Shown piece after piece: positions 33,769 to 40,826 of a DNA stretch of 41,147 nucleotides. The translations under genes and the position numbers were made by a program. Each line of letters starts with the position of its first letter. Positions within the stretch are counted from its first letter, which is position 1. This DNA is from an uncultured Oscillibacter sp. Lineage in GTDB: Bacteria; Bacillota; Clostridia; Oscillospirales; Oscillospiraceae. The stretch spans positions 1 through 41,147 of the forward strand of contig UQUC01000010.1 in assembly GCA_900544105.1 (NCBI GenBank), read 5' to 3'. Under the pieces are notes generated by a model. The model worked only from the letters and a program-made list of their open reading frames with translations. It ran no database searches and was not told the origin of the DNA.

Positions 33769-34281
33769 TTAAGCGCTTTCCTTGCTGTCCTTTCCGGACT
33801 CCTTGGCCTCCTTGTGGGCCTCCTCCAGCTTGTGGATCTCGTCCCGCAGCTGGGCGGCCCGCTCGAAGTTCTCCTCGTGGATGGCCTTCTTCTGCTCCAG
33901 CTTCAACGCATTCAGCTGACGCAGATAGGAGAACCGGCTCTGTTCCTCATGGCTCATGAGGTCATCCTTCTTCTCCTCCTTTACCTCCTGCACCGGCGCT
34001 GCGCCGATGGCGGGCATGGCATCGAAGAAATCATCGAAGGGGCTTTCCAGCATCCGGTTCATCCGACCCAGCAGGGAGGGCATGGGGCTGAAGAAATCTC
34101 CGAAGAAATCATCATTGCCAAAGAAGCTGTCCCGCATGGACGGCCGCCGGTTAAAGAGCTTCTGGGTATACCCCAGCTTTTCCGCGCAGGCCTGGCAGAG
34201 ATGATGTTCTTCTGTTCTTCCGTTGATGCTGCTGCGATATACAAAGCTAACTTCATTCTTTCCGCAATTCTCACATTTCAT
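33769..34281 (-). CDS. mcsA: McsA-like zinc-finger/UVR-motif protein
   Basis: This 170-residue protein has two CxxC pairs at the N-terminus (CENCGK and CQACAEK), a Phe/Asp/Met-rich linker (FFGDFF, FDDFF) and a C-terminal UVR motif (LNALKLEQKKAIHEENFERAAQLRDEI). McsA normally activates the arginine kinase McsB and modulates CtsR. No mcsB is present here, so it may serve ClpC directly as an adaptor. ATG at 34281 has GGAGG 8 nt upstream; ATG at 34296 overlaps that site and is rejected. Confidence 0.85.
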   Translation of the reverse strand: MKCENCGKNEVSFVYRSSINGRTEEHHLCQACAEKLGYTQKLFNRRPSMRDSFFGNDDFFGDFFSPMPSLLGRMNRMLESPFDDFFDAMPAIGAAPVQEVKEEKKDDLMSHEEQSRFSYLRQLNALKLEQKKAIHEENFERAAQLRDEIHKLEEAHKEAKESGKDSKESA

Positions 34282-34348
34282 AATGCATTCCTCCATAAAC
34301 TGTATATAAATTTTTTCTTAACTGTGTTGCGTGCCCTTCTTCAGGTGT

Positions 34349-34801
34349 TCAAACCTGAAGGATCAGCACCTGTCGCAGGATATCCGCCCGGACAGCGTCC
34401 CGGCTCTCCCGGGGCACCCGGCTCAGGGCCTTATCGCCCACGGCGGTAAGGATCGTCTGACCCATGTCCCGCTCCAACGCGCCGGACTGCACCAGATTGC
34501 TGAGGATGGCTCTGGCCGAAGCCAGATCCACGCTGTTGCCCAGACTGTTGATGACGTGCATCATCAGCGTCTGCCGGTCCACCTGCACCCGGGTGATGCG
34601 GATATATCCGTTGCCACCGCGCCGGCTCTCCACGATGTAGCCCCGCTCCGGTGAAAACCGGGTGGACATCACATAGTTGATCTGGCTGGGTACACAGTTG
34701 AACCGCTGGGCCAGCTCGCTGCGCTGGACCTCCAGCACACCGTCCTCCGCCGTATCCAAGCTATCCTGCAAAAAGCTGGCGATCAAATCTGAAATCCCCA
34801 T
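34349..34801 (-). CDS. ctsR: Transcriptional repressor CtsR
   Basis: Class III heat-shock repressor of clp genes. The 150 residues include the winged HTH with the glycine-rich wing RRGGNGYIRI (about 60-70) that contacts DNA and serves as the thermosensor, and a C-terminal dimerisation region. Residues ELAQRFNCVPSQINYVMSTRF form the HTH. GAAAGGAGA precedes the ATG. It heads ctsR-mcsA-clpC, with two CtsR boxes flanking its own promoter, so it autoregulates. Confidence 0.95.
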   Translation of the reverse strand: MGISDLIASFLQDSLDTAEDGVLEVQRSELAQRFNCVPSQINYVMSTRFSPERGYIVESRRGGNGYIRITRVQVDRQTLMMHVINSLGNSVDLASARAILSNLVQSGALERDMGQTILTAVGDKALSRVPRESRDAVRADILRQVLILQV

Positions 34802-34835
34802 GGGGACATCTCCTTTCTCGTCTCCGTCTTTTGAC

Positions 34836-34852
34836 TTTGACTATCTTTAACC
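34836..34852 (-). promoter_or_regulatory. CtsR box 2
   Basis: On the minus strand, GGTTAAAGATAGTCAAA fits the CtsR tandem heptamer (RGTCAAA-nnn-RGTCAAA) with one mismatch. It lies downstream of the -10, in the transcribed leader. Confidence 0.7.
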
Positions 34853-34865
34853 TTTGTTTGATTGT

Positions 34866-34893
34866 AGTATAGCACGATCTTTTCCAATGTCAA
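34866..34893 (-). promoter_or_regulatory. ctsR operon promoter
   Basis: Consensus TTGACA (34888-34893) and TATACT (34866-34871) are spaced 16 nt apart on the minus strand, between the two CtsR boxes. Confidence 0.85.
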
Positions 34894-34901
34894 TAGCTAT
34901 T

Positions 34902-34918
34902 TTTGACTTTCTTTGACT
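34902..34918 (-). promoter_or_regulatory. CtsR box 1
   Basis: On the minus strand, AGTCAAAGAAAGTCAAA is a perfect tandem heptamer operator, just upstream of the -35. The region 34919-35079 is otherwise featureless and AT-rich. Confidence 0.85.
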
Positions 34919-35079
34919 ATTTGTGTAAACAGTTTGTGAACGCTCATTTCCCCCATAGTTCGCACATGTAGTTCAATATCTCTAACCGCCGAAAGGCCCT
35001 GCTTTTTCCAATTTTTTTCCGGTTTTTGTGACATTTTCACAGTTTTCTTTTTCCTTGGTAAGAATTTAACAAATCACCC

Positions 35080-35107
35080 TTGCTTTTTAGAAATTGTATG
35101 ATACAAT
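35080..35107 (+). promoter_or_regulatory. Ferredoxin promoter
   Basis: TTGCTT (35080-35085), 16 nt, TACAAT (35102-35107) with an upstream TGA extended -10; 30 nt to the ATG, behind a GGAGG site. Confidence 0.65.
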
Positions 35108-35137
35108 GAAGGCACATTCTAATGGAGGTGTGTACAC

Positions 35138-35311
35138 ATGGCTTATAAGATTACTTCTGCTTGCGTCAGCTGCGGTTCCTGCGCAGACGTTTGCCCCGCC
35201 GGCGCTATCAGCCAGGGCGACGATCAGTACGTGATCGATTCTGCCGCTTGCCTGGACTGCGGTTCTTGCAGCGACACCTGCCCCAACGGCGCCATCGTCC
35301 CCGAGGAATAA
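35138..35311 (+). CDS. Short 2[4Fe-4S] ferredoxin, 57 aa
   Basis: This clostridial-type ferredoxin has two CxxCxxCxxxCP clusters (CVSCGSCADVCP at 9-20 and CLDCGSCSDTCP at 38-49) with internal two-fold symmetry, ending GAIVPEE. It is a low-potential electron carrier for pyruvate:ferredoxin oxidoreductase, hydrogenase and similar enzymes. Strong promoter, good ribosome site (AATGGAGGTG), biased codons and an immediate terminator point to a highly expressed single-gene unit. Confidence 0.97.
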   Translation: MAYKITSACVSCGSCADVCPAGAISQGDDQYVIDSAACLDCGSCSDTCPNGAIVPEE

Positions 35312-35328
35312 TTCTTAAAGGGATACAT

Positions 35329-35365
35329 AAAACCGTCTCAGGCCCGATCCTGAGACGGTTTTTTT
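35329..35365 (+). terminator. Ferredoxin terminator
   Basis: A stem of AAACCGTCTCAGG with CCTGAGACGGTTT and loop CCCGAT, then a run of T; 18 bp after the stop. Textbook intrinsic terminator. Confidence 0.92.
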
Positions 35366-35380
35366 GTTTGCCGCCGGGAC

Positions 35381-35409
35381 TTGCGGAGAAAGCGGTTCCC
35401 CTATATAAT
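35381..35409 (+). promoter_or_regulatory. Promoter of the trmN6-like / rsmI operon
   Basis: TTGCGG (35381-35386), 17 nt, then perfect TATAAT (35404-35409), 27 nt before the GTG start. Confidence 0.7.
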
Positions 35410-35435
35410 AGAAGCGTCCAATGGGAGGTGACGGC

Positions 35436-36164
35436 GTGGAGCACTGGGAATACCTGAAGCCGGATGGATTGCGGTTCGTCTGGGATGACATACTGTTTCG
35501 CCCTGGCACGGATTCCTTTCTGCTGTCCTCCCTGCCGAAGCTCTCCGCCGGGCTGCGAGTCTGCGACCTGGGCTGCGGCACCGGCCTGCTGGGGCTGCTG
35601 CTCCTACAAAGGCAGTCGGAACTGACCGTCACCGGAGTCGATATTCAACCGGCAGCTGTGGCGCTGGCAGAGCGGGCCGCCGCCGAAAACCGCCTGACGG
35701 ACCGGCTCACATTTCAGTGTATCGACCTCCGGCAGGTGCGGCAGCACTTTTCCACCGGCTCCTTTGATCTGGTGGTCTGCAATCCGCCCTATTACCCGCC
35801 CGCCAGTGGAAAAGTCTCTGCGGACAACGCCCGCCGCACTGCCCGCTCCGAAACGGAGGCGAGTTTGGCGGACATCTGTGCCGCCGCGTCCTATCTGCTG
35901 CGGTGGGGCGGCAAATTCTGTCTGGTCCACAAGCCGGAACGATTGGTGGATACGACCTGCGCCCTGCGCGAGGCGGGCATGGAACCCAAGCGGCTGCGCT
36001 TCGTCCAGAATCGACCGGACACGGCCCCTTCCCTCTTTTTGATAGAGGGCTGTCGGGGTGGTAAGCCGGGGATGGACATTCAACCGCCCCTTCTTTTGCA
36101 AACGGATACCGGCGCTCCCACCAGGGAGCTGAACGCCATTTACTTTCGAGATCAGGAGGTCTGA
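35436..36164 (+). CDS. TrmN6/YfiC-like N6-adenine methyltransferase
   Basis: This 242-residue class I SAM methyltransferase has DLGCGTGLLGLLLL as SAM motif I (about 43-56), a VDI acidic loop and the N6-adenine catalytic NPPYY (VVCNPPYY, about 111-118). Closest family: tRNA1(Val) adenine-37 N6-methyltransferase (TrmN6), though other rRNA/tRNA targets are possible. A GTG at 35436 with GGAGG 7 nt upstream begins the homology; an ATG at 35421 overlaps the ribosome site and is rejected. It ends 2 bp before rsmI, so the two RNA methyltransferases are co-expressed. Confidence 0.85.
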   Translation: MEHWEYLKPDGLRFVWDDILFRPGTDSFLLSSLPKLSAGLRVCDLGCGTGLLGLLLLQRQSELTVTGVDIQPAAVALAERAAAENRLTDRLTFQCIDLRQVRQHFSTGSFDLVVCNPPYYPPASGKVSADNARRTARSETEASLADICAAASYLLRWGGKFCLVHKPERLVDTTCALREAGMEPKRLRFVQNRPDTAPSLFLIEGCRGGKPGMDIQPPLLLQTDTGAPTRELNAIYFRDQEV

Positions 36165-36166
36165 CC

Positions 36167-36997
36167 ATGGCAGGCATTTTATATCTGGTAGCTACGCCCA
36201 TCGGCAATCTGGGGGATTTCACTCCCCGGGCGGTGGAAACGCTGGAAAACGCGGACTTCATCGCCGCGGAGGACACCCGTGTGTCTATGAAACTTTTAAA
36301 TCATTTCGGCGTGAAAAAGCCTTTGATCAGCTATCACGAACACAATCACGTCACCGCCGGGCAGAGCGTTCTGAATCGGCTGTTGGCCGGGGAATCCTGC
36401 GCTCTGATGACAGACGCCGGCACCCCTGCCATCTCCGATCCCGGCGAGGATCTGGTGCGGCTGTGCGCAGAAAACGGCGTGGAGGTCCGGGCCATTCCCG
36501 GCTGCTGCGCCGCCGTCAACGCCTTGGCTGTCAGCGGTCTGCCCACAGGACGCTTCACCTTTGAAGGATTCCTCACTGTCAGCAAAAAAAGCCGCCGGGA
36601 GCACCTGAATTCCTTAAGGGACGAGACCCGGACCATGATCTTCCACGAAGCCCCTCACAAACTCCGTACTACACTGAACGACCTGACGGACGCCTTCGGC
36701 CCGGACCGCCGGATCTCCCTGTGCCGGGAGCTGACCAAGCTCCACGAGGAGGTCCTGCGTTTCACTCTGGCCGAAGCCGTGGCCTATTACGAGGAAAATG
36801 CCCCCAAAGGTGAATACGTCCTTGTGGTGGCCGGAGCCGCCCCCAAAACCGGCGCCGTGGTGACGCTGGAGGATGGCGTAGCACAGGTCCTCGCTCTGAA
36901 GGAACAGGGGATGCGGCTGAAGGACGCTGCCAAGGAGGTAGCGGAACACACCGGTCTTTCCAAGAATGAGCTATACGCCGCCGCCTTGGAGCGGTAA
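36167..36997 (+). CDS. rsmI: 16S rRNA (cytidine-1402 2'-O)-methyltransferase
   Basis: Methylates the ribose of C1402 in the ribosomal decoding centre. This 276-residue tetrapyrrole-methylase-fold protein has the signatures LYLVATPIGNLGDFTPRAVETL, AAEDTRVSMKLL, MTDAGTPAISDPGEDLV and FEGFLTVSKKSRREHL. A C-terminal helical segment (LKEQGMRLKDAAKEVAEHTGLSKNEL, split here as two helices) is typical. It follows the upstream methyltransferase by 2 bp and ends at a bidirectional terminator. Confidence 0.96.
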   Translation: MAGILYLVATPIGNLGDFTPRAVETLENADFIAAEDTRVSMKLLNHFGVKKPLISYHEHNHVTAGQSVLNRLLAGESCALMTDAGTPAISDPGEDLVRLCAENGVEVRAIPGCCAAVNALAVSGLPTGRFTFEGFLTVSKKSRREHLNSLRDETRTMIFHEAPHKLRTTLNDLTDAFGPDRRISLCRELTKLHEEVLRFTLAEAVAYYEENAPKGEYVLVVAGAAPKTGAVVTLEDGVAQVLALKEQGMRLKDAAKEVAEHTGLSKNELYAAALER

Positions 36998-37010
36998 GTG
37001 TGAAAAAACA

Positions 37011-37035
37011 CCCGGCGCGGATGATCCGCGCCGGG
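37011..37035. terminator. Bidirectional terminator between rsmI and the rhomboid-fold gene
   Basis: CCCGGCGCGGA and TCCGCGCCGGG with a TGA loop, with A- and T-rich flanks, sit between two convergent genes. Confidence 0.75.
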
Positions 37036-37041
37036 CGTGCT

Positions 37042-37905
37042 TCATTTTGTGAAGTGCTGGTGGTTGAAAATGTGGTCTGAGCAGAAGCAGTGGTAGCCCT
37101 GACACTTGGAGCAGTACCTGAACTCCAGCTCCGGGTGGTCGGCGTCTGTGCGGCCGCAGACTTCGCACTTGTGGCGGTAACCCCGCTCCGCCTCCGCCTT
37201 CTTCTGCTGCCGGACAGCGGACTTGAATTGAATGGTCTGTCTGGACCGCTGGCGGCTCTGGATCCCCAAAATACTCTTGATATCCTCCCAGAAGAAGATC
37301 ACGAAGTTCAAAATTGCCACCACTGCGGCCAGAGCGCTGGCGTAGGCACCGTACCGCACAGATCGAGCGATGTTCCACGCCATCAAAGCGATATCCGCCC
37401 AGGCCAGCCACTTGGCCTTCAGAGGAATCACCCCATAAAACCAGACCTGCGCATCGGGATACATGACCGCAAAGGCCAGGAACATAGTCAGATTGATGTA
37501 GTAGGCATCGGACAGACTCCAGCCGTAATACCCCGTAGCCAGCGAGAGGATCACCGTGGACAGTACGCTGAACAGCATACCGCTGAGATAGTACAGGGTG
37601 AACTTGGCGGTGCCCCACTCCCGTTCCAGCGTTCCCCCCACGAAGTAGCAGAAGGACAGCATAATAAACAGCGATATGGGGCGATAGGTAAAGGGCAGCA
37701 GCACAAAGGTCACCAACCGCCACACCTCGCCATGAAGCACATGGTAGAGGTCAAATTCCAAAAAGCTCAGGGCCGCTGCCCCGGCGAACAGCGTCAGGAT
37801 GTACGTCACCGCATTGGCGATAACAATGTAGAGCATCAGGTTCGGTATGCCGAAATGAGGATGGCTGTACGCAAACCGGTCGATCCATTGGTTCAGTTTC
37901 TTCAA
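37042..37905 (-). CDS. Rhomboid-fold membrane protein with C-terminal zinc ribbon, catalytic Ser absent
   Basis: This 287-residue protein has about six membrane helices in residues 20-215. The loop EVWRLVTFVLLP and the segment GGTLEREWGTAKFTLYYLSGMLFSVL match the rhomboid family. The GxSG nucleophile motif is missing where expected: the region reads SLSDAYYINLTMFLAFAVMYPDA, split by no Gly-x-Ser-Gly. The C-terminus (CEVCGRT...YCSKCQGYHCFCSDHIFNHQHF) carries paired CxxC and His residues of a zinc ribbon. The start is TTG at 37905 with AGGAGG 7 nt upstream. Probably a non-proteolytic rhomboid-like factor; partner unknown. Confidence 0.75.
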   Translation of the reverse strand: MKKLNQWIDRFAYSHPHFGIPNLMLYIVIANAVTYILTLFAGAAALSFLEFDLYHVLHGEVWRLVTFVLLPFTYRPISLFIMLSFCYFVGGTLEREWGTAKFTLYYLSGMLFSVLSTVILSLATGYYGWSLSDAYYINLTMFLAFAVMYPDAQVWFYGVIPLKAKWLAWADIALMAWNIARSVRYGAYASALAAVVAILNFVIFFWEDIKSILGIQSRQRSRQTIQFKSAVRQQKKAEAERGYRHKCEVCGRTDADHPELEFRYCSKCQGYHCFCSDHIFNHQHFTK

Positions 37906-38058
37906 AATGGGTCCTCCTGTCATTCGTTCAGGTATCCCGGCGGTCCAGATCCACCGGACAGATGGCATTATTATAACCGTTCCCTGCGGAAAAGTCATCT
38001 TTAAATTGTGAACGTTTTCCATCTGATAAATTTTTATAAAAAGATTCTCCGTTTTCGG

Positions 38059-38088
38059 TTGACAAACCACCCTGATCTATGGTAAACT
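38059..38088 (+). promoter_or_regulatory. Promoter of the tRNA-Ser operon
   Basis: Consensus TTGACA (38059-38064), 18 nt, TAAACT (38083-38088), about 38 bp before the first tRNA. Confidence 0.75.
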
Positions 38089-38126
38089 AACTAAGCGTTT
38101 GAGAGCCGGAGAACTCCTCTGCCGAT

Positions 38127-38214
38127 GGAGAGATGTCCGAGTGGTTTAAGGAACCGGTCTTGAAAACCGGCGAGGCGCAAGTCTCCGTGGGTTCGAATCC
38201 CACTCTCTCCGCCA
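38127..38214 (+). tRNA. tRNA-Ser (anticodon TGA)
   Basis: 88-nt gene including CCA. Acceptor GGAGAGA pairs with TCTCTCC, anticodon loop CTTGAAA (TGA at 38161-38163), a long serine-type variable arm, and T-loop GGTTCGAATCC. Confidence 0.97.
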
Positions 38215-38237
38215 ATTTTATAAAACACCATCGACCT

Positions 38238-38330
38238 GCGGAAGTACCCAAGAGGCCGAAGGGGCTCCCCTGCTAAGGGAGTAGGCTGGATAAAACCGGC
38301 GCGAGGGTTCAAATCCCTCCTTCCGCGCCA
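38238..38330 (+). tRNA. tRNA-Ser (anticodon GCT)
   Basis: 93-nt gene including CCA. Acceptor GCGGAAG pairs with CTTCCGC, anticodon GCT at 38272-38274, long variable arm, T-loop GGTTCAAATCC. 23 bp after the first tRNA, same transcript. Confidence 0.97.
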
Positions 38331-38333
38331 TAA

Positions 38334-38398
38334 GGTGGCAACAATTTGGATATTTTAAGCGCAACGCTTAGAATGCCAAAGGGTTGCCGCCTTTTTTT
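38334..38398 (+). terminator. Terminator of the tRNA operon
   Basis: Outer stem GGTGGCAAC with GTTGCCGCC encloses an inner hairpin (TTTAAGCG/CGCTTAgAA) and is followed by seven T. Confidence 0.8.
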
Positions 38399-38440
38399 AT
38401 TTCAAATTCCGCACTCAGAAAAAAAGATATTTTCGCGTTA

Positions 38441-38470
38441 TTTTGGTAACCGGAGAGATTTGAACTCCCC
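38441..38470 (-). other. tRNA 3'-end-like fragment, candidate attachment site
   Basis: On the minus strand the sequence GAGTTCAAATCTC with flanking bases forms a canonical T-arm (TTCAAAT loop) followed by CGGTTACCA, but no anticodon or D-arm precedes it. The acceptor/CCA register is not clean. It may be the copy of a tRNA 3' end left by a mobile element whose intact tRNA lies to the right of the window. The region 38399-38695 otherwise contains short hairpins and no gene I can support. Confidence 0.4.
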
Positions 38471-38638
38471 CTTTCACAGATTCAAAGGCAAAAACCTGAG
38501 AAGTGCCCTTTTTGCGGGCACAAAATAGAACGATCTTTTCTCAAAATTTTATACGATCTTTCGGGCGTCTGTTTGTTGGTTTCGTCGAAGCCATCAAAAA
38601 GGCGCCCTTTTTCATTTCACAACTTAATCCGTCAACCG

Positions 38639-38673
38639 GCCGGAGCATTTCAGGATGCTCCGGCTTATTTTTT
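38639..38673 (+). terminator. Terminator directly upstream of the 225-aa gene
   Basis: GCCGGAGCAT and ATGCTCCGGC (loop TTCAGG) followed by TTATTTTTTT, ending 8 bp before the GAGGAGG ribosome site. It would stop transcription into the gene unless bypassed. Confidence 0.8.
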
Positions 38674-38695
38674 TGCTTACGAGGAGGACTCCAAA

Positions 38696-39373
38696 ATGAA
38701 TCATCAAAACGAACCCGCACAGCTCCGCTTCCTTGAGGAAACCGCCAATCAGTTGCGGCAGAACGGCTTCACGGTGGAACCAATCGAAGATCACCACCTG
38801 CCCGTCAGCATTGAAAAAGGGCGCCTCTGCCGTATCTCCGGCAAGGGCAGCGTATTGTACCGGCAAGAAAACGTAGACAATATCAGGGCACAGGACGCTT
38901 TGCAGACGGTGATTGACACCGTCAAAATGACTTCGGAATACATGGCGATTCTGGAAACCGCACCGCGGCTCAAAGCCAGCGGACTGGATGGCGACTACCG
39001 CGTCCTCGCGGACTTTGGTGACGCGGTGCTGGCGGGCCACCCCACCGAGCGCGGTGTCCAATTCGTGACTTGGGAGTGGGACTTCGACCGGGAGGGCGTC
39101 CATCACGGACATTATTTCCAGGATGACTATGATGCCGCCAAGCGGGATTTCGCCACACGCAGCGGGCTTGTTCAAAAAGGCGCCCTTTTTGAACCGGAGC
39201 AGCTTGCGGAGATCTACCGCGCGCTGGCGTTCGTCCGCAAGCAGGACGAAACCCTTTCGTGTGGACGGGATCGGGAACTGGCGGAGCTGATGGAGCAGGT
39301 CGGCGGGCTGCTGCCCACGGATGCTCTGCGGCAGCGGGACGCACCGGAACAGAGCGGCATGACAATGAAATAA
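38696..39373 (+). CDS. Unrecognised mobile-element protein, 225 aa
   Basis: Not recognised. The soluble 225-residue protein is acidic and helical. It has conserved-looking aromatic segments (RGVQFVTWEWDFDREGVHHGHYF near 125-147 when read with its flanks) followed by YDAAKRDFATRSGLVQKGALF and a C-terminal helical region ending RQRDAPEQSGMTMK. GAGGAGG lies 8 nt before the ATG at 38696. An upstream ATG at 38573 would run through the terminator hairpin and is rejected. Its setting next to an ArdA-like gene suggests an accessory role in a conjugative element. Confidence 0.75.
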   Translation: MNHQNEPAQLRFLEETANQLRQNGFTVEPIEDHHLPVSIEKGRLCRISGKGSVLYRQENVDNIRAQDALQTVIDTVKMTSEYMAILETAPRLKASGLDGDYRVLADFGDAVLAGHPTERGVQFVTWEWDFDREGVHHGHYFQDDYDAAKRDFATRSGLVQKGALFEPEQLAEIYRALAFVRKQDETLSCGRDRELAELMEQVGGLLPTDALRQRDAPEQSGMTMK

Positions 39374-39385
39374 GTATCCACGCAG

Positions 39386-39417
39386 GCCGGACAGAAATGT
39401 CCGGCATTTTTTATTTT
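39386..39417 (+). terminator. Terminator directly upstream of the small Cys-rich gene
   Basis: An 8-bp stem GCCGGACA/TGTCCGGC with a GAAA tetraloop and then ATTTTTTATTTT, 3 bp before AGGAGG. Same architecture as at 38639. Confidence 0.85.
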
Positions 39418-39433
39418 AACAGGAGGAAAAATG

Positions 39434-39664
39434 ATGGAAATTTACGGCACGATCCACTTCAAACTCATTCTTCCGCACTTCCCCGGCTTTCAGCAGGAGC
39501 CGCTGCCAGCGCCTGTTTGCAGCCGTTCGCCGGAGTGTGACGGATGCCCCTACCCCCGCCACGGCTCTCTCTGCTGGGGCGCGGACGGAACCTGCCTGCG
39601 GACCAGAATGAACAAAATCAACGGATCGGAGGAAAAAAATGATGTTTCAAGCAATTTTGAGTAA
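39434..39664 (+). CDS. Small Cys-rich protein, 76 aa
   Basis: Not recognised. It has a Cys cluster CSRSPECDGCPYPRHGSLCW with a further Cys nearby (GTCLRTR), compatible with a zinc-binding knuckle. Two adjacent ATGs (39431, 39434) follow AGGAGG; the second has the better 7-nt spacing. Its end overlaps the start of the ArdA-like gene by 26 bp, so the two are translationally coupled. Confidence 0.65.
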   Translation: MEIYGTIHFKLILPHFPGFQQEPLPAPVCSRSPECDGCPYPRHGSLCWGADGTCLRTRMNKINGSEEKNDVSSNFE

Positions 39665-40826
39665 TCCCAGCCACCCGGAATACGGCGTGGCGACCATCCC
39701 GTTCCCCATCCCCCGCGACCAGTACGCGCACTGCATGGAGCTGTTGGCGGCGATGGAGAACGGCGACGCGGTCAAGGCGGACTGTAAGGTGGAGAAGATC
39801 GACAGTTTCTACACTGTCCTGAAACGAGCGGAAATGCTCGCGGTCAATGTGGAGGAGCTGAACTACCTCGCCAAACGGCTGGAAAGCTTCGACAGCGGCG
39901 AGGCCGCGCAGTTTCAGGCCATGGCCCACAAGCTGGAGCTTTTTGAGCTGAAGGATCTCATCAACCTGACCTTCTGCTGCCAGCAGGCCACGGTCATTAC
40001 AGACTTTTCCGACCTCGCCGCTGTTGGCCGTGACCACTACATGAACCTGCACGGCGGCAGCGCCAAAACAGAGGAATTGGACGCGCTGGACGGCGAGGAA
40101 ACCGCTCGGCGGCTCATCGAAAGCGGCGGCGGCACGATCACGCCCTACGGCGTGGTCTACGACAACGGCATGAAACTGGAACAGGTCTACGACGGCCGGT
40201 TCTTCCCCTGCTATTACTATGGGCCGGATGTCATCACCGTTGCGGTGACCTCCAAAGTCGAGTCGGAGGACACGGAACACATCACATGGCTGTTCCTCCC
40301 CATGGTGCAGGAGGAGATCGACCGCGCCCTTCTTCGCGGGGGCATCACAGATCCCGTCGATGTCCGCCTGCGGCTGGAGGACAGCCAATTCCCCAACGAG
40401 GTGGATGTGCTGCTGGATATGGAGTGTGAAAACCTTTCTGACCTTAACGCATTGGCACAGGCCGCGGATAGCCTTTCCGATAGCGACATGAATAAGCTGG
40501 GGGCCGTGGTCATGCTGGCAGAGCCAAAGTCCGCGGCACAGATCAAAAACCTTGCGGAAAGCCTTGACCTATTTGACTTCGCCCCCGACGCGCACTCTCC
40601 CGCCGAGTACGGCAAGTACATGATCCAGCAGTCCGGTCATTTCGACTATGACGAAAATCTCGACGCTTTTTATGACTATGAAAAGTACGGCACGGAGCGC
40701 ATGAACGCGGAGGACGGGATGTTCACCGACCGGGGTTACATCGCATACAAGGGCTATTACAACATGGAGGAAGTGATGAACGGCAGCCAGAGCAGCCACA
40801 TGGAGATGGGAGGGCTTTCACGATGA
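39639..40826 (+). CDS. ArdA-like antirestriction protein
   Basis: This 395-residue acidic protein resembles the ArdA-type antirestriction domain of Clostridia mobile elements in its N-terminal ~170 residues (FQAILSNPSHPEYGVATIPFPI, CKVEKIDSFYTVL, LNYLAKRLESF). A longer C-terminal region with repeated acidic helices follows (LNALAQAADSLSDSDMNKLGAVV, AQIKNLAESLDLFDF) and ends with a Tyr-rich segment. ArdA proteins mimic B-form DNA and inhibit type I restriction enzymes on entry to a host. Here the fold is inferred from composition and family memory. GGAGG lies 6-7 nt before the ATG. Confidence 0.7.
   Translation: MMFQAILSNPSHPEYGVATIPFPIPRDQYAHCMELLAAMENGDAVKADCKVEKIDSFYTVLKRAEMLAVNVEELNYLAKRLESFDSGEAAQFQAMAHKLELFELKDLINLTFCCQQATVITDFSDLAAVGRDHYMNLHGGSAKTEELDALDGEETARRLIESGGGTITPYGVVYDNGMKLEQVYDGRFFPCYYYGPDVITVAVTSKVESEDTEHITWLFLPMVQEEIDRALLRGGITDPVDVRLRLEDSQFPNEVDVLLDMECENLSDLNALAQAADSLSDSDMNKLGAVVMLAEPKSAAQIKNLAESLDLFDFAPDAHSPAEYGKYMIQQSGHFDYDENLDAFYDYEKYGTERMNAEDGMFTDRGYIAYKGYYNMEEVMNGSQSSHMEMGGLSR

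Noticed and set aside
38503..38736. 77-codon plus-strand frame before the 225-aa gene
   Set aside because: It spans the terminator hairpin and overlaps the real start in another frame; no ribosome site.
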